From: CATOSP01 sp965205385
Lineage (GTDB): Bacteria > Chloroflexota > Dehalococcoidia > Lucifugimonadales > UBA3495
Length of the DNA stretch: 64,000 nucleotides
Reading direction: 5' to 3'
Assembly: GCA_965205385.1 (NCBI GenBank)
Contig: CBDBGS010000007.1
Location: 186,001-250,000 of the forward strand
Positions within the stretch are counted from its first letter, which is position 1. Each line of letters begins with the position of its first letter. The position numbers and the translations under genes are program-made. Positions 43,107 through 52,237 of the stretch are shown here, piece by piece. The notes under the pieces were generated by a model that made no database searches, had not been told where the DNA came from, and saw only the letters and a list, made by a program, of their open reading frames with translations.

Positions 43107-44405
43107 TCAGCCAGTCAAATTTATACGACTGGGTACCGGTTCTCCTTGTAATGACCAGGGGCCGGCCCCGGTTATGCCGACGTTGACGAGCTTTCCCCGG
43201 AGGTCGCGGTCATCCTGGAAAAAGACCAGTTTATCCGATCGCGTCCTGCCCCGCCACTTTTCTTTGCGGCGGTCCTCCACCAAAACCTCCACCTCTTGTC
43301 CCACCAAGGCAGCGTTGATCTCTGAAAGTATGCGTTCTTGCAGCCGGTCGACCTCGTCTCTCCGGCGCACTTTTTCTTCGCCGGGTATGTCGTCCTCCAT
43401 CGTCCGGCCGGCGGTGGTGCCGGGACGGGTGGAGTAGGCCGCACAGTGGACCTTGTCCAGGCGCAGCTCTGTCAACAGGTCCACCGAATGTCGGAATTGT
43501 TCTTCGGTCTCGCCTGGGAAGCCGACAATCAGGTCCGTGCTGAGGGACACACCGGGGACGGTATCCCTGATATTCTGGACTAGGTCCGTGTAGTCGGATC
43601 TGGTGTAGGGGCGTCGCATCCGGGATAGGACGTCATCGTCGCCGGACTGGACGGGAAGGTTGACGTGCTCGCAGACCTTGGGGAGTGTGGCCACAGCCTG
43701 GACCAGCCGGTCACTCATAAAGGACGGATGGGAAGTCAGAAACCGGATGCGGTCCAAGTCCGGGATTTCGTTGAGTCCGGTCAAAAGCTCGGCCAGGTCG
43801 GTCTTTTCTTCCAGGTCATAGCCGTAGGCGTCCACGGTCTGGCCGAGGACGGTCACTTCCTTTACCCCTCTGGCGGACAGCAACTCCACCTCGTGGACCA
43901 CTTCGTCGAGAGGGCGGCTTACCTGGCGTCCTCGGCGGTAGGGTATGACGCAGAAGGTACACATGAGGTCGCAGCCGTGGATGATGGGGACGTAGCAGGT
44001 AACGCCGGGTTGGGCCGGGGCCAGGGAGCCGACGCAGCCCTGCCAGTCGAGGCCGAGCCGGTCGCCGACCAGGTCGAGAAGGGGGGCGTATTCTTGGGGC
44101 CGCATGAACAGGTCTACGTAGGGGAAACGCTTGGCCAATTCGTCGGACTTTGGGCCGACCATGCAACCCATGAGGGCCACGACTCGATCGTCCCGCTGTT
44201 TCTTGAGCGGGGCGGTGTTTTGGAGGTTGACCACCACCTTGTCTTCCGCGTTCTGACGCACTACGCAGGAATTGAGGACTACTACATCGGCATCGGAGGC
44301 CCGGTCCGCACGGCGCAAGCCCAATTGTTCCAGGGCTGACCCCAACCGTTCGGAGTCGGCCTTGTTCATCTGACAGCCGATGGTCCAGATATGGAAGGTT
44401 TCCAT
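43107..44405 (-). CDS. miaB: tRNA-2-methylthio-N6-dimethylallyladenosine synthase (MiaB)
   Basis: A protein of 432 residues. The N-terminal MTTase domain has Cys11 (TIGCQMN), Cys47 (NSCVVRQ) and Cys81 (LMGCMVGP), ligands of the auxiliary cluster. The radical-SAM triad follows in GCDLMCTFCVIPYRRG. The C-terminal TRAM domain runs from about 370 (VGQEVEVLVEDRRKEKWRGRT). It methylthiolates i6A37 of tRNAs. The MiaB rather than MtaB/RimO assignment rests on the order and the CVIPY(R)RGR motif. Upstream the first MITE-free gap begins; no RBS is obvious at ATG 44405. Confidence 0.92.
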   Translation of the reverse strand: METFHIWTIGCQMNKADSERLGSALEQLGLRRADRASDADVVVLNSCVVRQNAEDKVVVNLQNTAPLKKQRDDRVVALMGCMVGPKSDELAKRFPYVDLFMRPQEYAPLLDLVGDRLGLDWQGCVGSLAPAQPGVTCYVPIIHGCDLMCTFCVIPYRRGRQVSRPLDEVVHEVELLSARGVKEVTVLGQTVDAYGYDLEEKTDLAELLTGLNEIPDLDRIRFLTSHPSFMSDRLVQAVATLPKVCEHVNLPVQSGDDDVLSRMRRPYTRSDYTDLVQNIRDTVPGVSLSTDLIVGFPGETEEQFRHSVDLLTELRLDKVHCAAYSTRPGTTAGRTMEDDIPGEEKVRRRDEVDRLQERILSEINAALVGQEVEVLVEDRRKEKWRGRTRSDKLVFFQDDRDLRGKLVNVGITGAGPWSLQGEPVPSRINLTG

Positions 44406-44598
44406 TATATAAGTGTATATGCGGGAATCAGAATCGGGGATCGTCGGCGATGGCGGAGGGAATTACCGCCTTGTTGATACTATGTCCACGCTTTTATTCA
44501 GGCTAAATGAGATTGTTACGTTGATGCTTATACCACTCTCCCGTTGATGCTGACCAAATTGTAGCACACCTCCACGCCTGAGAACCGCACAACCCGAC
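44406..44598. other. Intergenic stretch upstream of miaB
   Basis: AT-richer sequence that should contain the miaB promoter; no consensus elements could be fixed. Confidence 0.35.
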
Positions 44599-44904
44599 GT
44601 AACTGTTCAGACTTGATGTGTCCTTTCTACTCCAAGCTCGTCATTCCAGGCTCGACCCGGAATCCAGAAACCTTTGCAACCAGCGACCTTCACTATCATT
44701 GGCATTTTTGGATTCCCGCCTGCGCGGGAATGACGGATTGCGCGGGAATGACGGATTGCGCGGGAATGACGGATTGGGGGAATGACGGATTGCGCGGGAA
44801 TGACGGATTGCGGGGGCGGGACATGATAAGAAGATTATCACAGAGATGGCCGATGTGAGATTCAGCCAATCCGCCTCATCGAGTCTGAACAGTCGCAACC
44901 CGAC
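44591..44904. mobile_element. MITE, copy 2 (298 bp plus 8-bp target duplications)
   Basis: The element spans 44599-44896. The left end is GTAACTGTTCAGACTTGATG; the right end, read inward, GCGACTGTTCAGACTCGATG. The perfect 8-bp direct repeat AACCCGAC flanks it (44591-44598 and 44897-44904). It shares the interior of copy 1 (ATCATTGGCATTT, GGATTCCCGCCT, GGAATGACGG, GATGTGAGATTCAGCCAATCC) but lacks the nested C-rich segment. It has no coding capacity. Confidence 0.9.
44721..44808. repeat. Five tandem 18-bp repeats inside MITE copy 2
   Basis: TGCGCGGGAATGACGGAT is repeated at 44721-44738, 44739-44756, 44757-44774, 44775-44790 (a 16-bp variant) and 44791-44808 with no spacers. Copy 1 of the MITE has only about two degenerate units, so the array expanded after the copies separated. 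Confidence 0.9.
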
Positions 44905-45415
44905 CTTTTGTCTCGCGCACTAATCACAATGTGCGACACCTCGCCGTCCCGTCCATGCGATGTGATTACTGGCGGTGAGGCCACACAGCCCGGCGCGAAT
45001 GCGCGGTGGGAATATTGGACAGAATCGCACGAATACACGAAATGCCGCGATCGTGGGGGACCAGCGGTTCGACACTCTACGAGATGATGGCAGAGGGCGA
45101 ATTCCGGGGCCTGTGCGGCTGATGGGTTCCATCTCTAGGGGCGGGGCCAAATAACTCCACATATATCCACCCTGTCTTTGGTTTCCCGATGTGCCTGGTT
45201 CATACCGAATTACCGCAGCATCTAACAGGTCCGGGCGCTTCGGGCCGTCATCTTGACCGTTTGAGCCATCTTGGGTTAGATTCAACGCCAGAATAGGCAG
45301 GCCAAGCACGATCCCGTACAATACCCCGCCTCTGGATGTTGTGCCGCGGCTTCCGGCCTGCCTGCTGGTTAGACACCAAGTAATCTTCGCAACTCGCTGA
45401 TGGAGGAGAATCGCC
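44905..45415. other. Gene-free stretch
   Basis: Between MITE copy 2 and the hydrolase at 45416. Open frames exist on the minus strand but show no protein-like character or RBS, so none is annotated. Confidence 0.45.
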
Positions 45416-46177
45416 ATGCCGTTCTACGAAAGAGGCCCCAACCGTATCTACTACGAAGAGGCCGGTTCGGGATTCCCCCTGCTTATCATTCCGGGTGGAG
45501 GACTTAATTCCACCGTGGCAGGTCTGCAGAGGTCGGGACCCTTCAACCCTATGGAGACCTATCAAGACGACTTCCACTGCATCGCCGCCGACTTACGCAA
45601 TGCTAATGGGGGCCAATCCAGTGGCCCACTGGAGATCGACCGTCCCTGGGATGCCCACTCCGATGACCAACTTGGGCTGATGGACCATCTGGGCATCAAG
45701 GAATTCATGGTCATGGGATTCTGCATCGGCGGTCCGTTGATCCACAACCTGCTCAGGCTGGCCCATGAGCGTATTGTGGCGGCGGCGTTGATGCAACCCA
45801 GCGGGTTCAGGCCCGATATGCCGGACATCTTCTACCAGAACAATATAACGGGGTGGGGGCCGCCCCTATGCGAGAAGCGCCCCGAAATCACCATGGACAT
45901 GGTCCATAACTTCCTGACCAGTATGTACACCGACCGCGCCGACTTCGTTTTCACCGTTTCCCGAGATTTCGTGCGTGCCCTGCAGACACCACTGCTGATA
46001 GCGCCCGACGATGTGCCGGCGCACCCCTACGAGTGCGCGATGGAGGTTGCCAGTCTGGCCCCGAATTCCGAGGTGACTATTTTCCCCTGGAAAGACTCGC
46101 AGGAGCACATCGACGAGGTGGTAGCCCACGCCCGGCGCTTCCTGAAGGCCCACGAACCGGCAACTGCGGCGGCCTGA
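45416..46177 (+). CDS. Alpha/beta hydrolase with a Cys nucleophile position
   Basis: A protein of 253 residues with the alpha/beta-hydrolase fold: IIPGGGLNS for the oxyanion region, ADLRNANGGQSSG after strand 4, and the nucleophile elbow MGFCIGG with Cys103 in place of Ser. An acidic residue (APDDVPAHP) and His (SQEHIDEVV) follow in the right places. Cys nucleophiles are known in dienelactone hydrolases, so activity is plausible, but the rest resembles homoserine-acetyltransferase/esterase-like proteins. ATG 45416 has GGAGGAG upstream. Ends at a strong hairpin shared with the convergent Gfo/Idh gene. Confidence 0.83.
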   Translation: MPFYERGPNRIYYEEAGSGFPLLIIPGGGLNSTVAGLQRSGPFNPMETYQDDFHCIAADLRNANGGQSSGPLEIDRPWDAHSDDQLGLMDHLGIKEFMVMGFCIGGPLIHNLLRLAHERIVAAALMQPSGFRPDMPDIFYQNNITGWGPPLCEKRPEITMDMVHNFLTSMYTDRADFVFTVSRDFVRALQTPLLIAPDDVPAHPYECAMEVASLAPNSEVTIFPWKDSQEHIDEVVAHARRFLKAHEPATAAA

Positions 46178-46202
46178 CAACCCCCGTACCGCCAAATATA
46201 TT

Positions 46203-46258
46203 AAGGCCCCGCTGGCTTCCTATCATCACCGGGTGATGAACGGAAGTGGCGGGGCCTT
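46203..46258. terminator. Extended hairpin between convergent genes
   Basis: AAGGCCCCGC (46203-46212) pairs with GCGGGGCCTT (46249-46258), and the interior also pairs (CATCACC with GGTGATG). It lies between the stops of the hydrolase and the Gfo/Idh gene and is a likely bidirectional terminator. Confidence 0.75.
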
Positions 46259-46306
46259 GGAATTTCGGCTGGGAGACCAGCTTCTAGTTAAGTTCGCGGG
46301 TCCCGC

Positions 46307-47404
46307 TCAGGCGACCGGCAACTCCCGGCCCATGTCTGACGACTGTTTGATGGTATCGAGGAAACGGTGCAGGTCAACCGCTACATCGAAGGTCGGCAGG
46401 CGATTCTGGCCGGTCCGGACCGCCTCGGCGAACAGGCTATATATCTGCCCGACGTTGAAGGGATCGCCACGAGGGAAGTCGGCCGGCACATAAACGAAAC
46501 GCTCTGGTATATCCAGGTCCCGCAACTCGTGGCTTCCCCGTGCTCCCTGAACCCGCAGCATCTCACCGCGCTGCGACGAGACGCTCCCCGTGGCGACCAG
46601 GGTGCCCTCGCGTCCGTAGATCTCCATTCGAAAGCCGCTACCTGCCCAGGGGACAGATCCAACATGGACCGACGCCGCCGCGCCGCTCTCCAACTGTCCG
46701 CTCACTCGAACATTGTCAGGGGATGTGACTTCCACAAACCGCTGGGTATCGGTCTCCCACCATTGCTTGGCTTGGGTGCTGACCATGCACGCCACCCGGG
46801 TAAAGTTGCCAGCCACGAAACGCAGGGCGTCAATGACGTGTCCGTTGGCGATGGTCAGAGTGTTTGCCCCCAGGCTGGCATCGCGCTGCCAGGTGCCGCT
46901 GGAACGGCGTTCCAACGCGCCATCGCGCATGGTGGTCACATGACACGAGAGCACCTCGCCCACATAACCGGCTTCAATTTGTTCCTTGATATACAACAAT
47001 GCCGGACTAACCCGCGATTGCAGACCCACCGCGGTTTGCACACCTTTGTCCCGGGCCAGGGTTGCAAGTTCCTCGGCTTCGGCGGTATTCTGTCCCAAAG
47101 GCCACTCGGTGAAGACGTGCTTGCCAGCTTCTAAGGCAGCCTTCGTTGGCTCATAGTGCGATGGCACCCTGACAACCACGGCCACCGCGTCGATCTCCGG
47201 CGACGCCGCCATTGCCCGGAAATCATGGAAAGCGAGCTTCGCTCCGAAGGCTTGGCGAGCCTCTTCCGCGCTCTCGGGCCGGGTGGTGCAGACCGCGGTA
47301 AACTCGACGTCCGGACTGGCCAGTATCGCCGGGAAGTGCGACTGAGAGGCCCAGGTCGAGTTTACGTTGGCACCCACAAACCCCAGGCGGACCTTATTTG
47401 CCAT
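46307..47404 (-). CDS. Gfo/Idh/MocA-family oxidoreductase
   Basis: A protein of 365 residues. The N-terminal Rossmann fold starts VRLGFVGANVNSTWASQSHFPA, a variant of GxGxxG in which the Gly pattern is relaxed. VFTEWPLGQNTAEAEEL replaces the usual EKP motif with EWP, keeping the structure but changing the Lys to Trp. LQSRVSPALLYIKE and the C-terminal sheet match the family. The lost Lys of EKP is noteworthy because it is normally the catalytic or cofactor-contacting residue. Members reduce or oxidise sugars or inositol-like substrates with NAD(P). AAGGAG precedes ATG 47404. Confidence 0.87.
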   Translation of the reverse strand: MANKVRLGFVGANVNSTWASQSHFPAILASPDVEFTAVCTTRPESAEEARQAFGAKLAFHDFRAMAASPEIDAVAVVVRVPSHYEPTKAALEAGKHVFTEWPLGQNTAEAEELATLARDKGVQTAVGLQSRVSPALLYIKEQIEAGYVGEVLSCHVTTMRDGALERRSSGTWQRDASLGANTLTIANGHVIDALRFVAGNFTRVACMVSTQAKQWWETDTQRFVEVTSPDNVRVSGQLESGAAASVHVGSVPWAGSGFRMEIYGREGTLVATGSVSSQRGEMLRVQGARGSHELRDLDIPERFVYVPADFPRGDPFNVGQIYSLFAEAVRTGQNRLPTFDVAVDLHRFLDTIKQSSDMGRELPVA

Positions 47405-47711
47405 GATGAGCGCTCCTTAGATTGCTGGCTTTCCGAATTCTTCTATCTACATTCTTCAATACGTGTCGGCGGGCCGGTTAGCCGCCATATAGATGGATAC
47501 AGAATCCGCAGCTCCGGTCTTAAAACCTTTTTGGGGTCGAGGGTGCGCATTAACCACTGCCACTTAAACTGCCCAACCAAAACCGCACCCGTTCCAATCG
47601 CTAGATCATCCATTCCCAAGAATCAAATTTCGATTATTTTACCACTCCCCAAACACCTGTCCCAGGCGCCAGCCGTCGCCCGGGATGCCCATCAGCCAGG
47701 TCCACCGCATT
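47405..47711. other. Intergenic stretch, no feature seen
   Basis: About 300 bp between the Gfo/Idh and beta-lactamase-like genes. No supported gene, RNA or repeat is visible. Confidence 0.4.
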
Positions 47712-49337
47712 CTAGAGGGTGTACGTGCGGTAATAGGGACAGCCGGAATAGTTTGCGCGTAGCGTCCTGCCCGACGCTACCGCATCGAAACGGAGGGTTT
47801 CGGGTGAGCGCGGGTCTTCACCGATGCGAAATAGGTCGTTCCCCAAGGGGGCCAAGGGCTCGTGACCGCCGTTTGGATAGACCAACAATAGTCTGCCTTT
47901 CCGGAGCACAATTCGGAAATTGGTCAGGCCGAAATTGTAAGCCCGGTAGTGCCCGAGGAAGCTCTCCCACTCACCAGGGTAATCGAAGGTCTTCGTGCCG
48001 GAATAGCCCTCGCCAACGAACCACTTGGGACCGTGGAAAACCTCCACGACCCGGCCCCCACCGCGCCCGAACTCCAACAGGAAATGCTCCATGTCCGGGT
48101 GCGGCACGTAGAAGCTGTCCTCCCCGCGCCGTTGCAGAACGACATCCTGACCGAGATATTCCAGCGTCAATTGGCCGCCATGGGCCGTGAGGACCAAAGG
48201 GTCCCCGTCGCCGCAATAGGAACCAGCGTAATCCGCCGCATTACTCACCGAGGCCGGGTCGCTAACGGGTGGCGGAGGCGGCATTTCCTGTTGGCGCACT
48301 CCGGTCCGCAACAGGCTGAGAAGGTGCATCGCCATTCCAATGGAGCCATAAGACTCGACGCAGCCGTTGACCAAGACTACGATTCCGGTCCCGTCGTCCA
48401 AGTCGGCAACCATGGCCGCCACGAATCCGGGAGTGCTGCCGCCGTGGCCCAGGTAGGCGTGGCCTTCGACATCGGCCAAAGTGAGCCCGTATCCGTAGTA
48501 TGCGCCTCCCCACTGTTGGGTTGGTATTGCCCTCTGGGTCATTAGGCCGAAACTCTCCTCAGACATTATCCGGCCGGTTGGTCCATGGCCCCGGTTCATC
48601 AACATTCTCAAATAGACGGCCATATCCTCAGCGGTAGATGCTTGACAGCCATCTCCCACACCGTACTCGGTCCATAGCGCCGGCACGAGCCCGTGCTCCC
48701 GATGCTCCGGCCGGTCGTCATAAAAGCTTCGGTAACCTACGGACGCCCGCTTTCGTGTCTCGAATCCAATGACTGGGTGGGAATCGCGCATACCCAGCGG
48801 GTCGAGTACTCTCCTTTGTATAGCGTCTTGATATGGCCTGCCATCCACTTCTTCCAGTAGGAAACCCAAAGTCTTGTATCCGATATTCGAGTAGCGGAAA
48901 TACTCTCCAGGGGGAGCGCCGGTCCGGCTGCCCCGCAAGGCCCAGGATTCATAGAGACCATGGGGCGCAATATCGGTGCCGGTGACCAGGCCCGAGGTGT
49001 GGGTCATCAGATGGTGGGGGGTGATGGGCCCGAAGTCGGACTGTACCTCAAACCACGGGAGGTAGCGCGACACTGGCTCATGTAAGTGCAGGCGGCCCTC
49101 GTCGCGAAGTTGCATCAACGCTACGTTGGTGAAGGACTTGCCGATAGACCCGATCTCGAACATCGAGCTGGGTTGCATTGGCCTACCGGAAGACAAGTCG
49201 GCATAGCCGAAGGGTACCACCCGGAGCGACTTCTCCCGGTCGGTAACCGCTAGCACCAACCCCGGCATGTTGACTTCCGTGATCCGATTTTCCACGAACC
49301 GGTCAATTTCCTCAAAGGCTCTCTCAAGGCTCGTCAT
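47712..49337 (-). CDS. Serine hydrolase, class C beta-lactamase/DD-peptidase family
   Basis: A protein of 541 residues. The catalytic S-x-x-K is Ser64-Ile-Gly-Lys67 (EIGSIGKSF), the Y-x-N motif is the YSN of EYFRYSNIG, and the third motif is HGGSTPG, replacing K-T-G. The C-terminal 170 residues form a beta-rich extension seen in esterase EstB-like and D-aminopeptidase-like members. No signal peptide, so cytoplasmic; an esterase or peptidase role is likelier than resistance. Start ATG 49337 has GGAGG upstream. Confidence 0.9.
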   Translation of the reverse strand: MTSLERAFEEIDRFVENRITEVNMPGLVLAVTDREKSLRVVPFGYADLSSGRPMQPSSMFEIGSIGKSFTNVALMQLRDEGRLHLHEPVSRYLPWFEVQSDFGPITPHHLMTHTSGLVTGTDIAPHGLYESWALRGSRTGAPPGEYFRYSNIGYKTLGFLLEEVDGRPYQDAIQRRVLDPLGMRDSHPVIGFETRKRASVGYRSFYDDRPEHREHGLVPALWTEYGVGDGCQASTAEDMAVYLRMLMNRGHGPTGRIMSEESFGLMTQRAIPTQQWGGAYYGYGLTLADVEGHAYLGHGGSTPGFVAAMVADLDDGTGIVVLVNGCVESYGSIGMAMHLLSLLRTGVRQQEMPPPPPVSDPASVSNAADYAGSYCGDGDPLVLTAHGGQLTLEYLGQDVVLQRRGEDSFYVPHPDMEHFLLEFGRGGGRVVEVFHGPKWFVGEGYSGTKTFDYPGEWESFLGHYRAYNFGLTNFRIVLRKGRLLLVYPNGGHEPLAPLGNDLFRIGEDPRSPETLRFDAVASGRTLRANYSGCPYYRTYTL

Positions 49338-49796
49338 TACGCCCTCCTCCAATCACTACCGGAGTTGATACGACAGAATTGACATACGAAGGCCGAGGTG
49401 TCAATTTGGCGTCTCCAATAAAATCCAGAACCTTGGCCGTTGGGGTGGGTTATTCTAGTCCGGGCCCGTTCATCTCCGATGGACTTGGGCAGTCTCCGGC
49501 AGGACCTACGAAGAGGACTTTAGGCGAAAGGCGGCCCCCGAAAATCCGGCGGCAACTATCGGCATTTGGTCAAGACGAAGCCAGAGGAGAAGCCAGCGAA
49601 TTCGATACCGATTTCTTGAACGTCCTTGAGAAGAAGAGGTCTGCCGCATCGAGCCGACATAGAATTATGGCATCCAGCGCGAGCTTCCATTACCACGGCA
49701 GGCTTGTGCTCGACAGGGTGAGCCTGTGTTGTCGGATAGGGTCGCCGATATCCTCACGTACCAGCCGGAAGATCAACATGGTGGCTAGCTCCCTAG
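49338..49796. other. Gene-free stretch, possibly degraded coding DNA
   Basis: An open frame on the plus strand looks like a shadow; on the minus strand the sequence continues the sulfurtransferase remnant at 49797-49915 but I could not read a convincing protein from it. Confidence 0.4.
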
Positions 49797-49915
49797 CTGC
49801 GAGGCATCGGTGTCGTTGCCGTCCACGACCGCCACCTTGGGATTTTTAGATGCGCCGCAACGCAATCAACGCCGGTGAGATATTCCGGGTGGACATAGGT
49901 GTCGGTTGCTGTCAT
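49797..49915 (-). pseudogene. N-terminal remnant of a rhodanese/sulfurtransferase
   Basis: From ATG 49915 the protein begins TDTYVHPEYLTGVDCVAAHLK, close to the conserved start of thiosulfate sulfurtransferases (a VDCVAAHL helix after a pro-Glu strand). The frame is lost after about 25 codons: the strand expected next (V-A-V-V-D-G-N) is found one frame over. It ends at a stop 40 codons in. The Cys-containing active-site loop is missing. It sits 47 bp downstream of the DAO oxidase gene. Confidence 0.6.
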
Positions 49916-49962
49916 GGGCTGGTTCCTGGATAGCGTAATATGGCGGGTGGTTACTCTGAGGG

Positions 49963-51165
49963 TTATCGGATTTTGGCTGCGCGGGGGTGGGTGGCCGCCG
50001 CAACTTCCTCGGGCGTCAGACCGGCGTACCTTTGCGGGCGATAGGGCCCCAGCACCGCGTCCGCCGGCATCCCATCGCAGATTTCCTGGGCGGCCAACTG
50101 GCTCAACGCCGGAGCCAGCGTAACGCCGCTGTGGGTGAGGGCCACGTACAGGTTGGGCGCCTCGGACGCAAATCCCATCACCGGGTAGCCGTCCAGGGGC
50201 ATGGGACGCCAACCCACCGGAACCGGCACTGCCTGCGCGCCGGCTAGTCCCGGCAGATAGCGGAGGGCCCGGGCCAGCAGATCGTCGGCGTGGGCCTGGG
50301 TGTCGTCTTCGGCGAGGCTCTCCTGGTCGCCCTCGCCGATCATCATGCGGCCGTCGGCGCACTGTCGCAAATGAATCTCCGGGCGGCCATCGCTCAGGGC
50401 TGGCGCGTACATCACGGGCACGCTGGAGAGCAAGGGGGGAAGTTGGTTCGTCCGTATCACCACGCCGGGGCTTTCCGCTTGAGGCACACTAACGCCGGCT
50501 AGGGCCGCCAAGCGGGTGGTCCCGGTACCCGCGGCGATGACCACCGCATTCACATCCCTGTTGCCCGAGGTGGTTATCAGGCCGTGGATCCGGCCATCTT
50601 CATATTGCTCAAATCCATGAACTTCCGTGTCGGCATAAATCTCACAACCCATTTCTCGAAGGCGACGCAAGCAGGCATCGACCACCATTTGAGGCTCCAC
50701 CTGGCCTTCGTTGGGACTGTACTCGGCGGCAGCCATCGGGCCAACGTCCAGCGCCGGTTCCAGACGCTTCAACTCACCGGCGTCGATCAGACGGGCCGGG
50801 TAGCCCCAGGATTGGAGCTGCCGCACCCGAGCCACCAACCCTTCAGCGGCCGCCGGGTCGGATGCCCAAGAAACCTTGCCGCCCCATCGGAGGCCGACGC
50901 TGTCCGGGTCCCCATGATCTCCGATGCCGGCGGCGAAGCGGGACCACATCTCCAGCGAGCGGCGGTTCAGGTTGTGATATCCGATGGGTTCTTTTGCCCC
51001 GGCATTGATCCATGCAAAGCTGTGGCTCGACGCGCCGTGCCCAGGCTGGCCCTTGTCGATGAGGGCGACGTGTAACCCGCGCTGTGCCAGACGCCAGGCG
51101 GTGGCGGCGCCCAGGATGCCGGCGCCAATGACGGCTACCTTTAAGGGTTTCTCTGGAATGACCAT
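49963..51165 (-). CDS. FAD-dependent oxidoreductase, DAO family
   Basis: A protein of 400 residues. The N-terminal dinucleotide motif is GAGILGAATAW; RGLHVALIDK ends strand 2. SHSFAWINAGAKEP and the C-terminal PVGWRPMPLDGYPVMGF, then THSGVTLAPALSQLAAQEI match the D-amino-acid oxidase/glycine oxidase family. It oxidises an amine or an amino acid-like compound, giving an imine and H2O2 or reducing an electron acceptor. ATG 51165 has GGAGAC upstream. A paralog with related layout is at 57185. Confidence 0.9.
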   Translation of the reverse strand: MVIPEKPLKVAVIGAGILGAATAWRLAQRGLHVALIDKGQPGHGASSHSFAWINAGAKEPIGYHNLNRRSLEMWSRFAAGIGDHGDPDSVGLRWGGKVSWASDPAAAEGLVARVRQLQSWGYPARLIDAGELKRLEPALDVGPMAAAEYSPNEGQVEPQMVVDACLRRLREMGCEIYADTEVHGFEQYEDGRIHGLITTSGNRDVNAVVIAAGTGTTRLAALAGVSVPQAESPGVVIRTNQLPPLLSSVPVMYAPALSDGRPEIHLRQCADGRMMIGEGDQESLAEDDTQAHADDLLARALRYLPGLAGAQAVPVPVGWRPMPLDGYPVMGFASEAPNLYVALTHSGVTLAPALSQLAAQEICDGMPADAVLGPYRPQRYAGLTPEEVAAATHPRAAKIR

Positions 51166-51649
51166 CAATTGCGTCTCCTTCCACCGTGGGGCCGCGCTTG
51201 TGGGAGCGTTCGAGCAGGGCGCGCACGTTCACCTTGAACCGCCTCAAGATCACCATGGCACTTCAGCATGATGCCTAAGATGTCGTCGATGATTCCGGGC
51301 CCAGTTCACGCATGGTCAACGCCATGAGCGTCGATGTCAAGACCCGCGATTCCGACAAGCCGGGGATCCTGTAAAGCCCGGTTCCACGCAGTTCCTGGAT
51401 GATGGACTTAACCTGCTGGGTCAGTTGCCGTGGGGCGCCGGACAGGCTTTCGGAGACCATTTGCGCCGTCTTTTTTGTGCTGGATAGTCCGCCAAGCCTC
51501 CCCGTGAGGATAACGAAGGCACGGCATTGAACGTCGAATGGCCTGAAACACCCGGTGGCCAACTGTTGCGGAAAACGAACGGTCAGGACTGTCGATCCGT
51601 GGGTAACCGGCAATCCAGCGCCTGTGCGGCCATTTCCAGCGTCGACCGC
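51166..51649. other. Gene-free stretch with broken reading frames
   Basis: No intact gene. Minus-strand frames are probably a decayed continuation of the BtuF-like remnant, since they change frame repeatedly. Confidence 0.4.
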
Positions 51650-51900
51650 TTCCAATGGCGCAGACCTGGCGCGGTTCCTGGGTGATAATCAGGTCCGGGT
51701 CCTGTTCCCTCAGGACGTCGCGGTTAATCCAGTGGCCCGGATTGATGTTGGTCAGGGCCTTCTGAATGATCGCGTCAATAGTCCGGCTGTCCAGGTGGGT
51801 AAGCCGCAGCCCGGCAAGGCGAACGCCCGGCTTTCCCCAAACCCTTGCCGTTTGATAGCAAGCGTGGGAAACCCCCCATAGCCCGTGCCGGTGCCCAGGA
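51650..51900 (-). pseudogene. Remnant of a BtuF-like cobalamin/siderophore-binding protein
   Basis: Reading the minus strand in one frame gives a segment WGVSHACYQTARVWGKPGV, then LTHLDSRTIDAIIQKAL, then LREQDPDLIITQE, which matches the conserved block of periplasmic B12-binding proteins (VSHxC, RxLxxxDLxxLDxxxP, DLIITQ). Immediately on either side the frame shifts or stops, and no ATG or full length can be recovered. It is therefore a pseudogene core; boundaries are approximate. Confidence 0.55.
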
Positions 51901-52237
51901 CGTCGACAATTAGATGGCGGGTCAAATCGACGACGTCATTGAAGGTGTTGGTGCGCCAAGAGAGCTTGTCGGCCTTGTACCAGTGATATTCCAGGTTCTC
52001 ACCGTCTCGGACATGGGCGATGGCGAAGATCACCCACCGGTCCAACAGGGACAGCCTCGCGGTGGGACAGGGTGGGAAAATGGCGCTTACGGAAGCGCCG
52101 CATCCGTAAATATAAGGAGACTGCGGGTGAGCTGCCCCGCACGATACTGCGGCGGTTCCCGTTGATGGCGACGCGCTGGACCCATCGTTTGGGACTTGAG
52201 GCGTCAACTTTCGCGTGCAGGCAGTATCCGTCAGCAT

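Noticed and set aside
44721..44808. Possible CRISPR array
   Set aside because: The 18-bp units are contiguous with no spacers and lie inside a MITE; no cas genes are near.
44920..45417. A 165-codon minus-strand frame in the gap before the hydrolase
   Set aside because: Low-complexity, no RBS, no recognisable domain, and it overlaps the start region of the real hydrolase gene.
49378..49403. TTGACA/TGTCAA pair as a divergent promoter
   Set aside because: Only the -35 element matches; no -10 box at proper spacing on either strand.
49379..49849. A 156-codon plus-strand frame upstream of the beta-lactamase-like gene
   Set aside because: Composition is unlike neighbours, no RBS, and it overlaps the minus-strand sulfurtransferase remnant.
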